The notes beneath the pieces were generated by a model. The model saw only the letters and a program-made list of their open reading frames with translations. It searched no databases and was not told where the DNA came from. From Coremacera marginata (Eukaryota > Arthropoda > Insecta > Diptera > Sciomyzidae): DNA of 64,000 nucleotides. The stretch covers positions 156,184,492 to 156,248,491 of the forward strand of contig OU612047.1 of the NCBI GenBank assembly GCA_914767935.1, in the 5' to 3' direction. Position 1 is the first letter of the stretch. The number at the start of each line of letters is the position of its first letter. Shown one piece after another: positions 22,600-34,400 of the stretch. The position numbers and the translations under genes were made by a program.

Positions 22600-24160
22600 A
22601 TAATTTATACCTAATATAAAGTGTACCCATAAGTAATAAATTATTTTTAGTTATCAAAATTTGCTTTAGTCTAATTCAAGCTTTTAAAGTGTAAAGACGT
22701 ATTTAATCGTGCTATATTGCAATACGGGGTGTTGACTTTTTATTCATAACAACAACGAGATTTTTTATTGCAGCAGTGTGCAAAATGGCGGACAATGAAC
22801 CAACAGAAGAACATTTACGTTATTGCATGTTGTTCATTTTCGATCAGGTTTTAATGTAACGTCTGCAACAAAAAAAATGTGTGATGTATATGGGGACGTA
22901 CTGAAAACCAATAAGTGCCAACGTTGGTTTAGAAAATTTTCAAATGGTGATTTTGTCTTATCCGATAGTGATCGAAGTGGACGATCACTATTTTGTGTTT
23001 TAAGAAGACCCCTGCCAGTTAAGGCTTAATTCTTCTGGGTCCACAGACGTTGGAGTTATAGTTCATGAATGAACATATAGCAGTATTAAAAATGCATATC
23101 CAAAAAGGATATGCACCTGAAATACTCTTCACAGACCTGTATTATCCAAGTGACACTAGAAAAGCAACCACGTACTAGATGTCACATTCATAAACACAAT
23201 AGCATTATCCTGTGCCCTATTCTGTAAAAGCAGTATGCAATAAGAATTCCATACTGCCCGTAATAGTACCAGTTTGGCTACCGGTAGATGGCGTACCTTC
23301 ATTACCATCTACTGGTTGAGACCACGAGACCTATCCAATCTCTTGCATACTAAGCAGGTATGCCAGCCCGGTCGTACAACTGCGCGACCCCGCCGGTCAA
23401 TCTAGACCTGTGCAAGCGATGTGCACAAACCACAGCCAGCACGAGTCTCCCCGAAGGGCCAACCCATGATAGTCACCTGGGCAACTCGGTCCCGTCGAAA
23501 ATGAGGGTCTACAACATCCCAGCAAAGAGACAAAAAATTCCTATATACATATAAAATACATATATAGGAACTTTTGTTTTTGACCGTGCACATAGCACTG
23601 TTTCGTATCTGACTGGCACTTCCATACAAGGCATGGTTTTATCACCATACCCTATATGAAGTGCCTACGATTTAATTTGACCTGTGCCCAGCGTCACAGG
23701 TCGCCTTTGTGCCCACACACGTGACACTCCTTGTGCCCTAAGACACCATTTTTTGTCTTTTTGTTGACCATATAGGCCGTGGATAGATAAGGTCACCTCA
23801 TTTATTTCGACGGGTTTGACTATCCCCGTGCTAAAAAGTTTTATGGACCATTGATATTCCATCGCAGGCTTTTTTCAATATGATATACATATTGACCTGC
23901 TACCAAGATGGGCGCCACCCCGAGCTCTTGGTTGGCTCTAACTTTTTACGGCATGGGACGTATCCCATGACCAACCCTCCTCCTTTATCCTGGCTTGGGA
24001 CAGGCAGGCCGAAACCTGGCGGAGTTCGAAGTGGACGACCGATTGAATTTGATAATGACGCTTTAAAATCACTGGTCGAAAGTGATCCCAAGCTAAGTAT
24101 TCAGAAAATAGCATACTTTACATACATAGACCACCACTGTATAAGTAAATAAAAAAGTTT
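22600..24160 (+). pseudogene. mariner transposase relic B, N-terminal part, split by an insertion
   Basis: Plus-strand mariner N-terminus: MADNEPTEEHLRYCMLF from about 22784, then KKMCDVYGD, CQRWFRKFSNGDF and SDSDRSGR ending at 22984. The same reading resumes after a 1.04-kb insertion at 24026: RSGRPIEFDNDALKSLVESD, then PKLSIQKIAYFT, after which homology stops. The DDD catalytic domain is absent. A frameshift lies near 22858. A possible 5' end with a mariner-type GTGTACCCATAAGTAAT is near 22620. It is a truncated, dead copy. Confidence 0.7.
22985..24025. mobile_element. 1.04-kb insertion in mariner B, flanked by a 13-bp duplication
   Basis: TCGAAGTGGACGA occurs at 22972-22984 and again at 24026-24038, exactly where the mariner reading frame breaks and resumes, so it is a target-site duplication. 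The inserted DNA is noticeably GC-richer than the surroundings (for example 23340-23520), has no poly-A tail at either end, no TIRs that I can see, and no convincing ORF. A 13-bp duplication suggests a LINE/SINE-type retroposon. A near-palindrome TTCCTATATACATA...ACATATATAGGAA lies at about 23540-23571. Family not recognised. Confidence 0.6.
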
Positions 24161-26872
24161 GTAATTCAGGCACTAGTACCTCAATTAGAATGTTGTCTGT
24201 TGTATGTTTAAGCTGCTTTTTCTATTATTACAGCTGAGTAGAGAGCTTTTAAAAAAGGTCAACGTAAAATTTATAAAGCAACACATATTAAAATTTTTTA
24301 TTTTTTTTTTTTCCATTAAACACAATCGAAAATAGGTAAATTTTTCAAAAAATATGCAAGAAACGACAATATTACTTATAAGGTGATGATTGGTATTGAG
24401 CATAGCATGTAGGATGTAACTTTGGCAATGACATTAAGCTGCTTTTTTGTTGTTGTTCATCCTTCTGGCAGCTGATAAACATAACCTGTAAATTATTTAT
24501 ACTAATAATTGTAATAATTATTCTTGATTATTAAAAGTAGGGCATGTAAAAAAAAACATTTTTTGAAAAAGCACCTTAAAGCATACAAATGTATATACAA
24601 ACATATCGTACGTAACTCAAGCGACTAGAGTGGGGAAAAAAGCGAACAAAAGTGATAATAATAAAGTATACAAAAAATAAACATATTTAAAAGAAAAATT
24701 TCTTTATTTGTACAGATAAGTTTTAGACGCACGAGAAAGTGAAGGGTAGAGAAAAAACCGCATTAAAACTAAATTTTGTTTCGAAAAAAGATTCGTAGAA
24801 TTTTATGGCTTGTTGTGGGACATGCCAGAAACGCTCAAAGTAAGCTGCTTGTATAAAGGATTTATTACTAAAGAGCTGCAGGGTTGATTTACGAACATTG
24901 TTTGGAAGTTACAAAAAAAAAAAAATATATAAAAAAACCCCAAAATAAACAAATAGTAGCCAGAGTAGTATGCTATACTGCAGGAGATTAAATTTGTAGG
25001 GTACTTTTTTGATGTTCACTTTTTAGAAAACTGACCTTTTTGGCAGGGTTATTTTTATTTTTTTTTTTTGCTTTGTCACAAAGAAAAGTTAAAAGCTACA
25101 AATAACCAGAACCCAGCAGCAATGCAGACTCACCTGATTCACTCATTTAAGTTAACATTAATTATTTTAAGCTTGCTTAAAATATGTAGGTTGGTTAGGT
25201 CATAATTTTTGAATGAAATTCTAGACAACCCTTCCAGCAATGCTTGTGCTTTTTGTGCTTAGTCTAAAAGACCCAAACCACTACTAAATTTCATCATAAT
25301 TCCATCACAATGTCAAGGTTGAACTAAGTTATTTCTTTTTCTTAGAAATTGCCCGGCATTTTTTTTTCAAAAAGAGAAACATCATAAAGGTTCCAACAAA
25401 AGAAAATGCTTAAAAACATAGTGAACAAACAATATTTTGAGTGAACACTGACAGTTACGCGTTCGTTCATCCTTTTATCAAATTTCTGCTGAAAGGTTTG
25501 ACCAGAGCTCAACAGCGTACCAGCCGATACAGCTTCTTCATTCATAAACTGCACTCAAGCGATAAATAAAAACATAAACAACCTCATGCTTAGGAGCAAG
25601 GAAAATTAACATTTTCCCCCGCTCAAGTTATTCAGCCATGTTTGACTTGGCCTAACATAACTACCTTATGGAGCAGCTTTCGCTCAGCGCTGTTCGCCGC
25701 ACACAATGAAAGCTCAACTTGAATTCGCCGCAGCCAAATTCTGGATGTGCCTCACTTGTAGCGCGCTGACTGTTGCCTGTTTTACTGTTGCTGTTGCTAT
25801 TGCTGCGACCCAGTGTTTGTTTTTCCATCATCATCATTGCTGGCTTGCCATCTACTTGATGCTTGCTACGAACAGTTTTTCCCGGGAACTCGTAGCGAAT
25901 TGACGGCTTTGAAACTCAAAAGGGGACTAAAAAAAAATTCAGTTCAATTCTTATTAAAGTGGCAAATAAATTAGTAAATATATATTAAGGTGAAAGTTTT
26001 ATTAAAAAAAAAAAAAAAATATAAAATATTTTCCAAAAATAATTTATATAAAAAAAAAAATTATTTATATAAGTAAAAGCATGTCAGTGCCATGACACTT
26101 TTTTTGAGTTTGCAAAAGTAATTAAAAAAGTTTTAATTAAATCGAAAAGTTTCATTAGTGAAAATACACTTTGATTACAAACTTTGTATAAATAAAGTTT
26201 ATCAATTTCGAAGGAATCCAACAAAGAGTTGTACAAATAAAATTCTAGGTGAGTTTATAAAAACTTGAGCCTTTTTTATATAAAGTTTTTTTTTTAAATC
26301 ATATTCGAAAGTAAGCAAAAACCAAAAAAAAAAAAAGAAAAAAAAGCAAATCAACAGGCTGAGACAAGTGTTTTATGCATTCATACAAGCTTTTTTAAAA
26401 AAGAGTTGAATTTATGTTTTTTTTTTAAATTCTTAAATTAACTTTTCATCTAAGTTAGTGTAACAGCTTGTAAGCAGTAAAAATCGGTTTAAAGAATTTT
26501 TTAGGCTCGCTAATCACTTTATTATTCAAAAGCTTAACCTCTTTTTGTATTTTATTATTGGCACGGTAATCTCAAGTAAATTTTGGCTTGGTCCCCAGAG
26601 GTCGTCAAGGTTAAAATTAAAAAAAAAAGAATTTAAATCAGTGGACAAGCTGCAGCCTCTGGAACATTCTCTGAATAAAAAGCAAAAACTAGCAGAGCTG
26701 GTAAAAACTATTCAAAAAAAAAAAAAAAAGATAGTGAGGATGATAGAAAATAAAAATTCGAAAAATTAGTTAGTTAGTTTTGCCAGTTTTTGGGCAAACA
26801 TTCTAAAAATTTGGTCTTTTTTGCCAATATTTGGGCCAAAGCTAAAAAACATAGAAACAGATAAACAACCTA
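24161..26872. other. Non-genic AT-rich stretch
   Basis: No supportable gene. Many poly-A/T tracts (for example 24299-24312, 25057-25069, 26004-26018, 26321-26345). The small frame at 25706-25903 encodes a hydrophobic peptide without recognisable features and is treated as chance. Confidence 0.45.
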
Positions 26873-27160
26873 CACTGAAACTACTAATGTACGCTTAATT
26901 AATTCAATGAATCTCTGTTTAATGGTTCAAAGAAAAAGTTCTTTGATTTAGTTAACTTGTTCTTACTACCAAAGAACGCATTCTTTAAATGAATGCAAGA
27001 TTTCATTGATTTCAATATATTTACATAAAATTTAATGAATTTGTTCTTTGAAACTAACAAATATTTCCTTGATTTAAATAATCGATTCCTTGGCTGTAAG
27101 AAAAATTTCATAAAATTAAAGAACTTTTAATTTGATTTTAGTACGTTTTTGGTTTAGTTA
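26873..27160. repeat. TIR element (MITE), CACTGAA family, about 290 bp
   Basis: Left end TACACTGAAAC ... TGTACG; right end GTACGTTTTTGGTTTAGTTA, the complement in degraded form. Compare the copy at 44233-45331, whose ends are TTACACTGAACGAAAAAATG and its inverse. Both copies share internal words such as TTCTTTGA, TCAATGAA and GTTCTT. No coding capacity. It abuts the palindromic element that starts at about 27158. Confidence 0.5.
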
Positions 27161-27428
27161 ATATTTCACGACTTTGATTCACGTTATTGTTTCTAGCAGA
27201 AAAACGAACTTATATGAAACTTAGTTTGATAACTCATTTCAATGGCAATGAAATCACGTTTCCAACGGTATATCAACAAACCCCACCAACTTAACCGTTA
27301 CTGAGCTGTGATCGTGTAAAGATGAAATCAATCGGTTGAAACTACCAAATTTCAACTTTGAGCACAAATTTCTCAGAATTTTGCGTAATAAATGCGGAAT
27401 TTTGCGTAAATAAAATAAATTTACTGTC
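27158..27428 (+). repeat. Left arm of a palindromic foldback element (interrupted)
   Basis: From TTAATATTTCACGACTTTGA onward this segment is the reverse complement of about 30600-30832 (shared words include ACGGTATATCAACAAAC and GATGAAATCAATCGGTTGAA). Together with 30283-30832 it forms an almost complete palindrome of about 820 bp, into which a LINE has inserted at about 27425-30282. No coding capacity. Confidence 0.75.
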
Positions 27429-30282
27429 GAAATAGTTTGAAAGCCAAAGTTGTAAATAAATCCACTGAGGGTAGTATTGAATATATTAATCTTTGTGTGT
27501 CAGATAACTACACTAAAATTTTTCTGTCTTGCGTCTACAATCCCAACAAAATGCAAAGCTTAAACTCATTCTTCACTGAGCTGTCTGAATATTCGATTGA
27601 CTATAACTTCTTTATTATATGTGGTGACTTTAATGTTAACATTCTTTGTCTTGATAATATATCTAAATCTTTGTATGATAATGTTTCGTCTGTCGGTCTG
27701 TCAATTGTGAATGAAATTATGCCCACGCGATTCTGAAGTAATGATGTCCCTAGTCTTTTTGACTACTTTATTGTCTCCGATAGCGCATCCGTCTTACTGT
27801 TTGATCAAATTTACTTTCTCTCTGATCATGATCTAATTTTTTGTACTTTTGACATCACACTAACTCGAAGGACTATATCCAAAACAATATCCTACCCGGA
27901 TTTTAGATCCATTGATCTTCAGGCCTTGAATTATAATGCATGTCTCACCTGCTGGAACGAAATCTGGTTCTGAGCGAGTGTCGATGAAAAAGTAGCTTCC
28001 TTTTCAGACAAACTTAACAACCTCTATGCAAGACATGTTCCTACAAGGACTGTTGTTATTAAAAATGTTTCATGTCCCTGGTATACTTTAGGTGTCCAAA
28101 ACTCTATCAAAAGACGAAATAAACTGCACAGGATCTGGAAGAATAATCCTACGCCGGAAAAATGGGAAAACTACAGGGCGGCACGGAATGCTTCAGTTTT
28201 AATCGCTAGGCAATCCAAAAAAAGGTATTGCTCTAATAAATTGAAAGCATCGCTACCATCAAAGGTACTTTGGAGAAATTTAAAAAATTTTGGCATTGCA
28301 AACAAACCAGTATCTGAGTGTTTTCTTGACCCTGGTGTACTAAATGACTATTTCTTAAATAATAACCATAGTGTTGGTAGTTCTGAGGAATTATCATCTA
28401 CCTTTGTGCAACCAAACTTTCAATTTTCCACTGTCAGTGAATATGAGGTCTGTAAACGACTTATGAATGTAAAGTCTAATGCCATTGGGGAAGATGGAGT
28501 TTCGATTAAGTTTATCAAACTAATTCTAACTTGCGTAGTTAGTCCAATTACGCACATTATAAACCATTGTATCACAACGTCATCTTTTCCTCAGCTCTGG
28601 AAAATAGCAAAAGTATTACCTGTTGCAAAAAAACCAACTGCGTGTGAACCTACTGATTTTAGACCAATTAGTATTCTGTCGTCTCTATCAAAGGTCTTCG
28701 AAGCAATTATGGCCGGTCAGATTTCTGATTTTTTAACTACTAATAGCCTATTATCTCCACTGCAATCTGGCTTCCGTTGTGGGCATAGTTGCTCAACTGC
28801 CACCCTTAAAGTTATAGATGATATCCGAACACCTTATGATGAAGGCTTAATTACACTGCTCTGCATGCTGGATTTTTCTAAAGCGTTTGACTCAGTAAAT
28901 CACTACTTACTGTGTCAAAAACTTGGGCGCAGGTATGGGTTATGTAATAACGCCGTAGATCTCTTAAGGTGCTTTTTGTCAAACAGAGTACAGAAAGTTT
29001 GTGTTGGCGATATATGTTCTCAACTTAAGCCGGTATGTAGTGGAGTGCCACAAGGTTCCGTTCTTGGCCCTTTACTATTTTCAATCTTTATCAATGATCT
29101 TTTTTTCATCTGTAAATACGCCACTATGCATGCCTTTGCTGATGATGTGCAATTATACCTTTCTCGCAAGACTGGTCTCTTGGAGGACTTAAGTTGCAGG
29201 CTAAATGAAGACTTAAAGGGTATAAATGAATGGGCCATTCAAAATTGTCTGAAATTAAACGCATTAAAGTCTTATGTACTGCCTATTAGCAAAAACAAAA
29301 TTTTCTTTGATGATATTCCTGACCTGTTTATAGGAGACAAGAAACTTAAATTAGTAGATAAGGTAAAAAGCCTGGGGTATCACATTAACTCGACCTTAAC
29401 AAGCACGGATCACATTAATAGCATAGTACGCACCATCTACTTTACTCTGCGAAACCTTAAAATGACAGCTGAGCTTACTCCTGTGGAAACCAGGCGCAAG
29501 CTTGTGTTGTAGCTTATAATTCCTATTATTACGTATTCTGAGCTCATCTACAGCAGGCTTGACTCACGATCTGAACACAAACTGCAAGTTGCATTTAATC
29601 ATGCTACTAGGTATGTCTATAACCTTCAAAGATTTGATCACATTACTCAATTCAAGAAAAGTATTCTTGGTTGTGACATCATTAGTTACCTCAATGCCCG
29701 TAATTGCATCTTTTTGCATAAACTAATTCATTCCAAAACTCCTCGGTATCTTTTTGAAAAACTACACTTTTGCCAGTCGACCCGAAGTAATATTATTACG
29801 AGTATAGTGCCTAACTGGAACTACCTGAACTCAACCAGGCTTTTTTTCGTTAATGCCGTCAGATTGTGGAATAGTTTACCCAGCGTAATTAAATGTATGG
29901 CTAGCAAAGGTGACTTTAGGCAAGCGGTTTTGAATCACTTTTCTTAAAAAATAGTATGTTTTTTTTTTTATTTTACTTTTTGATAAGAAACCAGATCTCT
30001 ACTTTCAAACCCCTATTTTCTTTTTATTTCTTTTCCTTTTCTTCTTTTCTCTTTTATTTACTAATGTATTACTTAATTCAATTAAATGTATTATTTATAA
30101 TTAATTATGATTACTTAAGTATTCTTTAATTTTAATTATAATATTTAATTCTCATACCAAAATCCTACTCATTGTGTATGCTACTGCCTTTGCACAGCAA
30201 AAGAATTTATTCTATTGTACTAATATTTTAAATTAAATAAATAAATAAATAAATAAATAAAAAAAAAAAAAAAAAAAAAAAT
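27425..30282 (+). mobile_element. 5'-truncated non-LTR retrotransposon (jockey/CR1-like) inserted in a palindrome
   Basis: A 2.86-kb LINE copy containing the end of the endonuclease domain, a complete RT domain, the C-terminal tail, a 3' UTR and a (TAAA)n/poly-A tail (about 30233-30281). All coding sections lie in one frame, broken by only three stop codons (near 27734, 27972 and 29510) and no frameshift, so it is a rather young dead copy. Its ends fall exactly where the surrounding palindrome is interrupted. Related copies are at 1003-1760 (3' end only) and 61990-64000 (minus). The clade name is an inference from motif style. Confidence 0.85.
27437..29947 (+). pseudogene. LINE ORF2: endonuclease fragment, reverse transcriptase, C-terminal tail
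   Basis: Would nick target DNA and reverse-transcribe the element RNA. Endonuclease end (27437-27870): FFIICGDFNVNIL, the GDFN motif with catalytic residues, then LSDHDLIFCTF with the SDH motif. RT (about 28241-29400): KIAKVLPVAKK, DFRPISILSSLSKVFE, LLSPLQSGFRCGHSCSTATL, LDFSKAFDSVNH (palm Asp), SGVPQGSVLGPLLFSIFIND and FADDVQLY (the FADD catalytic box), then VKSLGYHINSTL. C-terminal tail 29513-29947 ends with RLWNSLPSVIK. Stops at about 27734 (TGA), 27972 (TGA) and 29510 (TAG) each differ by a single C-to-T from a sense codon (CGA, CGA, CAG). The N-terminal part of the endonuclease and ORF1 are missing. Confidence 0.85.
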
Positions 30283-30832
30283 GAAATTTGTTTTTATGAT
30301 CAATTTTGCAATTCATTCAATTCTTTTTTCAATGACACCAAAATCATAAGCACTCCTCTAAAATTAAAAAATTGACTGTGCTAAGAAAACAATGGTATTA
30401 TCTACTGCAGAACTAATGTACTGTCATTATTTATAATTATTTTCTAATAAGTATAGTTTTTTAGCACAGCCAACTTTTTTATTTTTAGAGGTATGTTTAT
30501 GTTTTTGGTGTCATAATAAATTGCAAAATTGATCATAAAAACAAATGTCATTGCAATTTTTCAAATCAAATTGCAACATTGATCATAAACACAAATTTCA
30601 TTTATCACCCGAAATTCTGAGAAATTGGCACTTAAAGTTGAAATTTGGTAGTTTCAACCGATTGATTTCATCTTCACACGAGCACAGCTCGGTTACGGTT
30701 GAATCGGTGGAGTTTGTTGATATACCGTTAGAAAGATGATTCCATTGCCTTTGCAATGAGCTATCAAAATAAGTAAGTTAGTTTTTGTGCTAGAAACAAT
30801 AGCGTCAATCAAAGTCGTGAAATATTAATTAA
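30283..30832 (-). repeat. Centre and right arm of the palindromic foldback element
   Basis: 30283-30390 (ATGAAATTTGTTTTTATGAT...) is complementary to about 30455-30550, with a loop of about 65 bases between; 30600-30832 is complementary to the left arm at 27158-27428. The arm lengths on either side of the loop come out nearly equal (about 379 and 378) once the LINE is removed, so this was a near-perfect palindrome. Small frames here are not genes. Confidence 0.75.
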
Positions 30833-30974
30833 CTCTGTAGCTCTTACGAATGGGAAAATAGACCCCCACCCCCCCTCCCATACGAGTTTTTGATCAGCTC
30901 GCCGTAACCTTTCAGCTCCGTAAATAGTTGCACTCAATTGCGGGACACCCTGTATATTGCACATTTCCAAACCC

Positions 30975-31110
30975 GACATACCGACATACACCCCCACAAC
31001 AGCACACTGCCACCTCCGTGTTTAACTGTTGGACATGTGTTTAGCGGATCCAGCCCAGTATTGTCTTTCACCATACTTGGTTGCCGCAATCAGGTCCAAA
31101 TATTTCATTA
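30975..31110 (-). pseudogene. Tc1-like transposase relic
   Basis: Minus-strand reading gives IFGPDCGNQVW, a frameshift, then NTGLDPLNTCPTVKHGGGSV followed by LLWGCMS. The PTVKHGGGSV...WGC block is the hallmark around the second catalytic Asp region of Tc1-family DDE transposases. Only about 45 residues survive. Sequence continues on the far side of the SINE (from 31485), but I cannot recognise more of the protein there. Dead fragment. Confidence 0.65.
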
Positions 31111-31127
31111 CTTACTTGAATACCAAC

Positions 31128-31472
31128 GGCCGGTGGCGGCCGTGGCGTAGTGGGTAGAGTGTGTGACTCTTACGCCAGAGAATCCAGGTTCGAATCCTCC
31201 ATCCGACACAGAAAGTTTTTTCAATTGAATTAATTTTTCTGTTCGGCCGTCACCTCTCTGCAGACAATGGCAAACCTCAGAGAGTAAAAACTGCCATGAA
31301 AAGCTTCTTGAGAACATACGCCGTTCGGAGTCGGCGTAAAACATGTAGGTCCAATTCTCGATCATTTGTGTGCAAACATTTCACATCACACACAACACAA
31401 TTGATCATAAAAGCTCGGTCAAAGTCCTTTCAAGGACTGAATGGCCATTTCGTTTTTTTTTTTTTTTTTTTT
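31128..31472 (+). mobile_element. tRNA-derived SINE with poly(T) end, perfect target-site duplication
   Basis: RNA polymerase III type 2 promoter: A box TGGCGTAGTGGG (31143-31154) and B box GGTTCGAATCC (31187-31197), 33 bases between them, as in a tRNA gene. The tRNA-like head is followed by about 270 bases of unrelated body and a run of about 20 T on the same strand. TTGAATACCAAC occurs just before (31116-31127) and just after (31473-31484, sharing two T with the tail), a perfect duplication. About 345 bp, no protein coding. It lies in a Tc1 relic. Not a functional tRNA: the acceptor arm and cloverleaf do not close. Confidence 0.85.
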
Positions 31473-31484
31473 TTGAATACCAAC

Positions 31485-34400
31485 ATCTTCTTTCAGGTTT
31501 ACGTTGATATTATGTGCAGAAATTCGTGAATTCTCTTTGACTTATCTTATTGTCTTAGACCTATCAAGTTTCCCAACAAATTTCTTTTTTGGAATGTACT
31601 GGATGATTGAAACACTTCAGCTACAATATGAAGATATTTTTTTTTCATGTTTTCCCGTTTTCTCGCATCTTAAAAATAATTTTTATTTCTTCTTCTTTAA
31701 CAACAGAGACTGGTCGATACCAACCCTTTTTTATTTTGGATTGCTTATCATAACACTGGCCTCGACCGTTTTAAGCCTGTTAAGTTCTTGGGCAAGACTG
31801 CAAAGTAATAATATTAGGTGTAGTAAAGAGAAATCCAATATTTTGGCATGAAATTGAAGGCTGCATTTAGCATAGTTAAAATGATTCGATTTATTTCATA
31901 TAAGCACCGTTTTGTTAACTTCGTCGATAACTTCTTGCCATTTTGAAGGTAATTTCTTGATGTCTTTCTAATAGAAACTTTCGTTTTAATTGGGAAAAAA
32001 CTGGGACCGTCGATTTTTACAAACTTTTCTTGAGGCGAAGGTTTTACCAGCAAAATCATTCGCCATAGACGAAGAAGCTGCATGGCTTAAAATTATGGTG
32101 CATACCTCCAGTAGCTACTGCGCCACCTTTTTGGTATATTTTTTTTTTTGATAGAAAATTCTAGATACATGTTATGAGGTGTATTATAGAATTTAATTTA
32201 TGTGTATTAATAACAAACTTTTATATTTCTTCAGAAACAAAATTGTTGAAAATTTCCATCAGCCGCCCCCCCCCTCCCCCCCCGCCTACCCAACTAAGTC
32301 TTCCTTAGTACTTATATAAACCTGAATTTTTTTTAATGAGCATTGAAACTTTTTCTTGCTCTTGTGCTCAGCTAATAAATTTAATAATTCCACAATAAAT
32401 TTAAAACTTTTGAACATTTTTTTGTAAACTATTAAAATTATATGGTTAAATAATAAATTTTAAACTTTATTAAAATTTTATAAAGAATGCAAATAGCTGC
32501 TCGGACTCGTATGCCAAAACAAGTTCATTAAACTTCTACACTGTAATAAATGCCCGTCCTTAAGCCATTTTCTTTTATACTTTAATTATATTTTATTTTA
32601 ACTTAATTATATCTGCATCGTAACTCCGCAACAGATTTCACAACATTCCATTACTTTCACGATTCAACTCGACTCTACTCGTCTGACAGACATTTAATTC
32701 CTTCACTCTTGGTGTTGACTGGCTTTTCTGCTGTACTTGTAGTGTCCATCTGATTTGGGTCCTCTGGTAGCTAATTAAGTGTCTGCATAAAGGATGCGCA
32801 GCGATTTGCTAGAGTTACTGCTTTTCTATTAGCTGGCTGTTTGTCAACCAAACGGTACATCTAAATGATTTTTTTTATCTTTTTAATTTAACGCCAGCGA
32901 CACGTTTTGCTATAAATTTCATTAAAAGTTAATCAGCTGCTGGCATAAAAATAGCACCGTGTACAAGCGTTCTAAGGCTTTTTTTACAAACTGCTGACTA
33001 GCCTGAGGTTATGCAATTTTAATGGGTACATATTTGATTTTTATTTTTTTTTTTTTTTCTTTTTCAAACTTTTCATTCTTGGCATGAGTTGCCAAAATGC
33101 GAAAAATTTAGCATCGCATTAAAATTCGAAACTGTCGTCCATTTATTACTATGTCAGCTGTGGATGTGTACGAGATAAAATAAAATACGTACCTTTTTTT
33201 ATGCTACGCATTATTTATGGCCAGTGATAAAGGATTTTTAGAAACATGTCTTACCTTTAGGCTCTTAATTTCAACTTACAGTGATTTTTAAGCCTGAAGG
33301 TTGAAAGTAACAAGAACCAATTTGTTTTGAAATTGAATATAAAATAAAGCAAAATATAATTTTATTTTAAATATATGTAATAAATAGGTAAGTAAATATT
33401 AATAAAAGTAAAAGAAAGATTTTGTTGTTAAAAGGTGGTTGTTAATGGACACAATTTTATATGGAAGAAAAGGTTTTTTGAATGAGAAAATCCATTTTAA
33501 GGATTTTTTTTTACCTGAGTTTTTTCAAGTTTTTATATTGCACTAAAAAAAGCTGTTTGCTTGTTAGCTGTTTTTTAATAAGCGTATCAAAAGATGAAAT
33601 AATTTTGAAAAAATCCGAAAAATAATCGTTTGTCCAGAAGCAACCTCTGCTAAGCGCTGATAATTAAGTGTCAAACGAAAATCTTTTTGTGTAAGTTTTA
33701 TTTTGTGATATCTTTTCGGATTTTTTTTTTTGAGATATGTTTTGAAACAACTGAAATCGATAAACTGTTATTTGGGCTGATTATAACTGATAGTGATACG
33801 TAATTAATGAATAAAGAAAGAAAAAGGTGGGGAAAATTGCAGTGGCAAATTTATTAGTAAATTATTGCAAGCATCTTTTTGAACAATATCTTGCTTAAAA
33901 AGTTGCGCTGTGATAAATTTATATCACAAGATATCATAAGATATTAATATATGACTTCGGAACAAAGTTCAATAGTAGCTAACTAGAAAAGTTATACCCA
34001 TTAGATATCTATTTTATTTTTCTCAGTAAATCCCTAAAATGTGTCCCTTTTATATGTACAGCATCTGAATGCTTTTTGCTTATTAAATGATATTGAAAAA
34101 GTAGCTGTAGACAATTTGTAAGTGTATGAGTACAGTTTGCGTCTTAATTAGTCACACCGTTTGGAATTTATTCACATGTAGTGCTACAATATTAACTAAT
34201 AATAGCACCCATTCACCCATAACTAGCTGTAATACTTAGTTCATTCCCACAAGCTGCTCATTTGCGATAAGAGTTAATTTTTTTTTTTGTTTTTTTTTTT
34301 GCCTTTATCTATATTTTTCCTTTTGTGCCTATATAACTAAATGTTGCATTTTTTTCTTGACAGTACCTTATTGTCTTACCTAAAAAAAAAGCGTGAGTTG

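Noticed and set aside
23360..23629. Frames in the GC-rich insertion (64-75 residues)
   Set aside because: They overlap on opposite strands, have no recognisable motif, and the higher GC content alone makes open frames more likely.
25706..25903. Hydrophobic 65-residue frame that could be a small secreted or membrane peptide
   Set aside because: No conserved context, low-complexity surroundings and no supporting signal beyond hydrophobicity.
31128..31210. Possible functional tRNA gene
   Set aside because: A and B boxes are present, but the sequence cannot close an acceptor stem and continues into a SINE body with target duplication; it is a SINE head.
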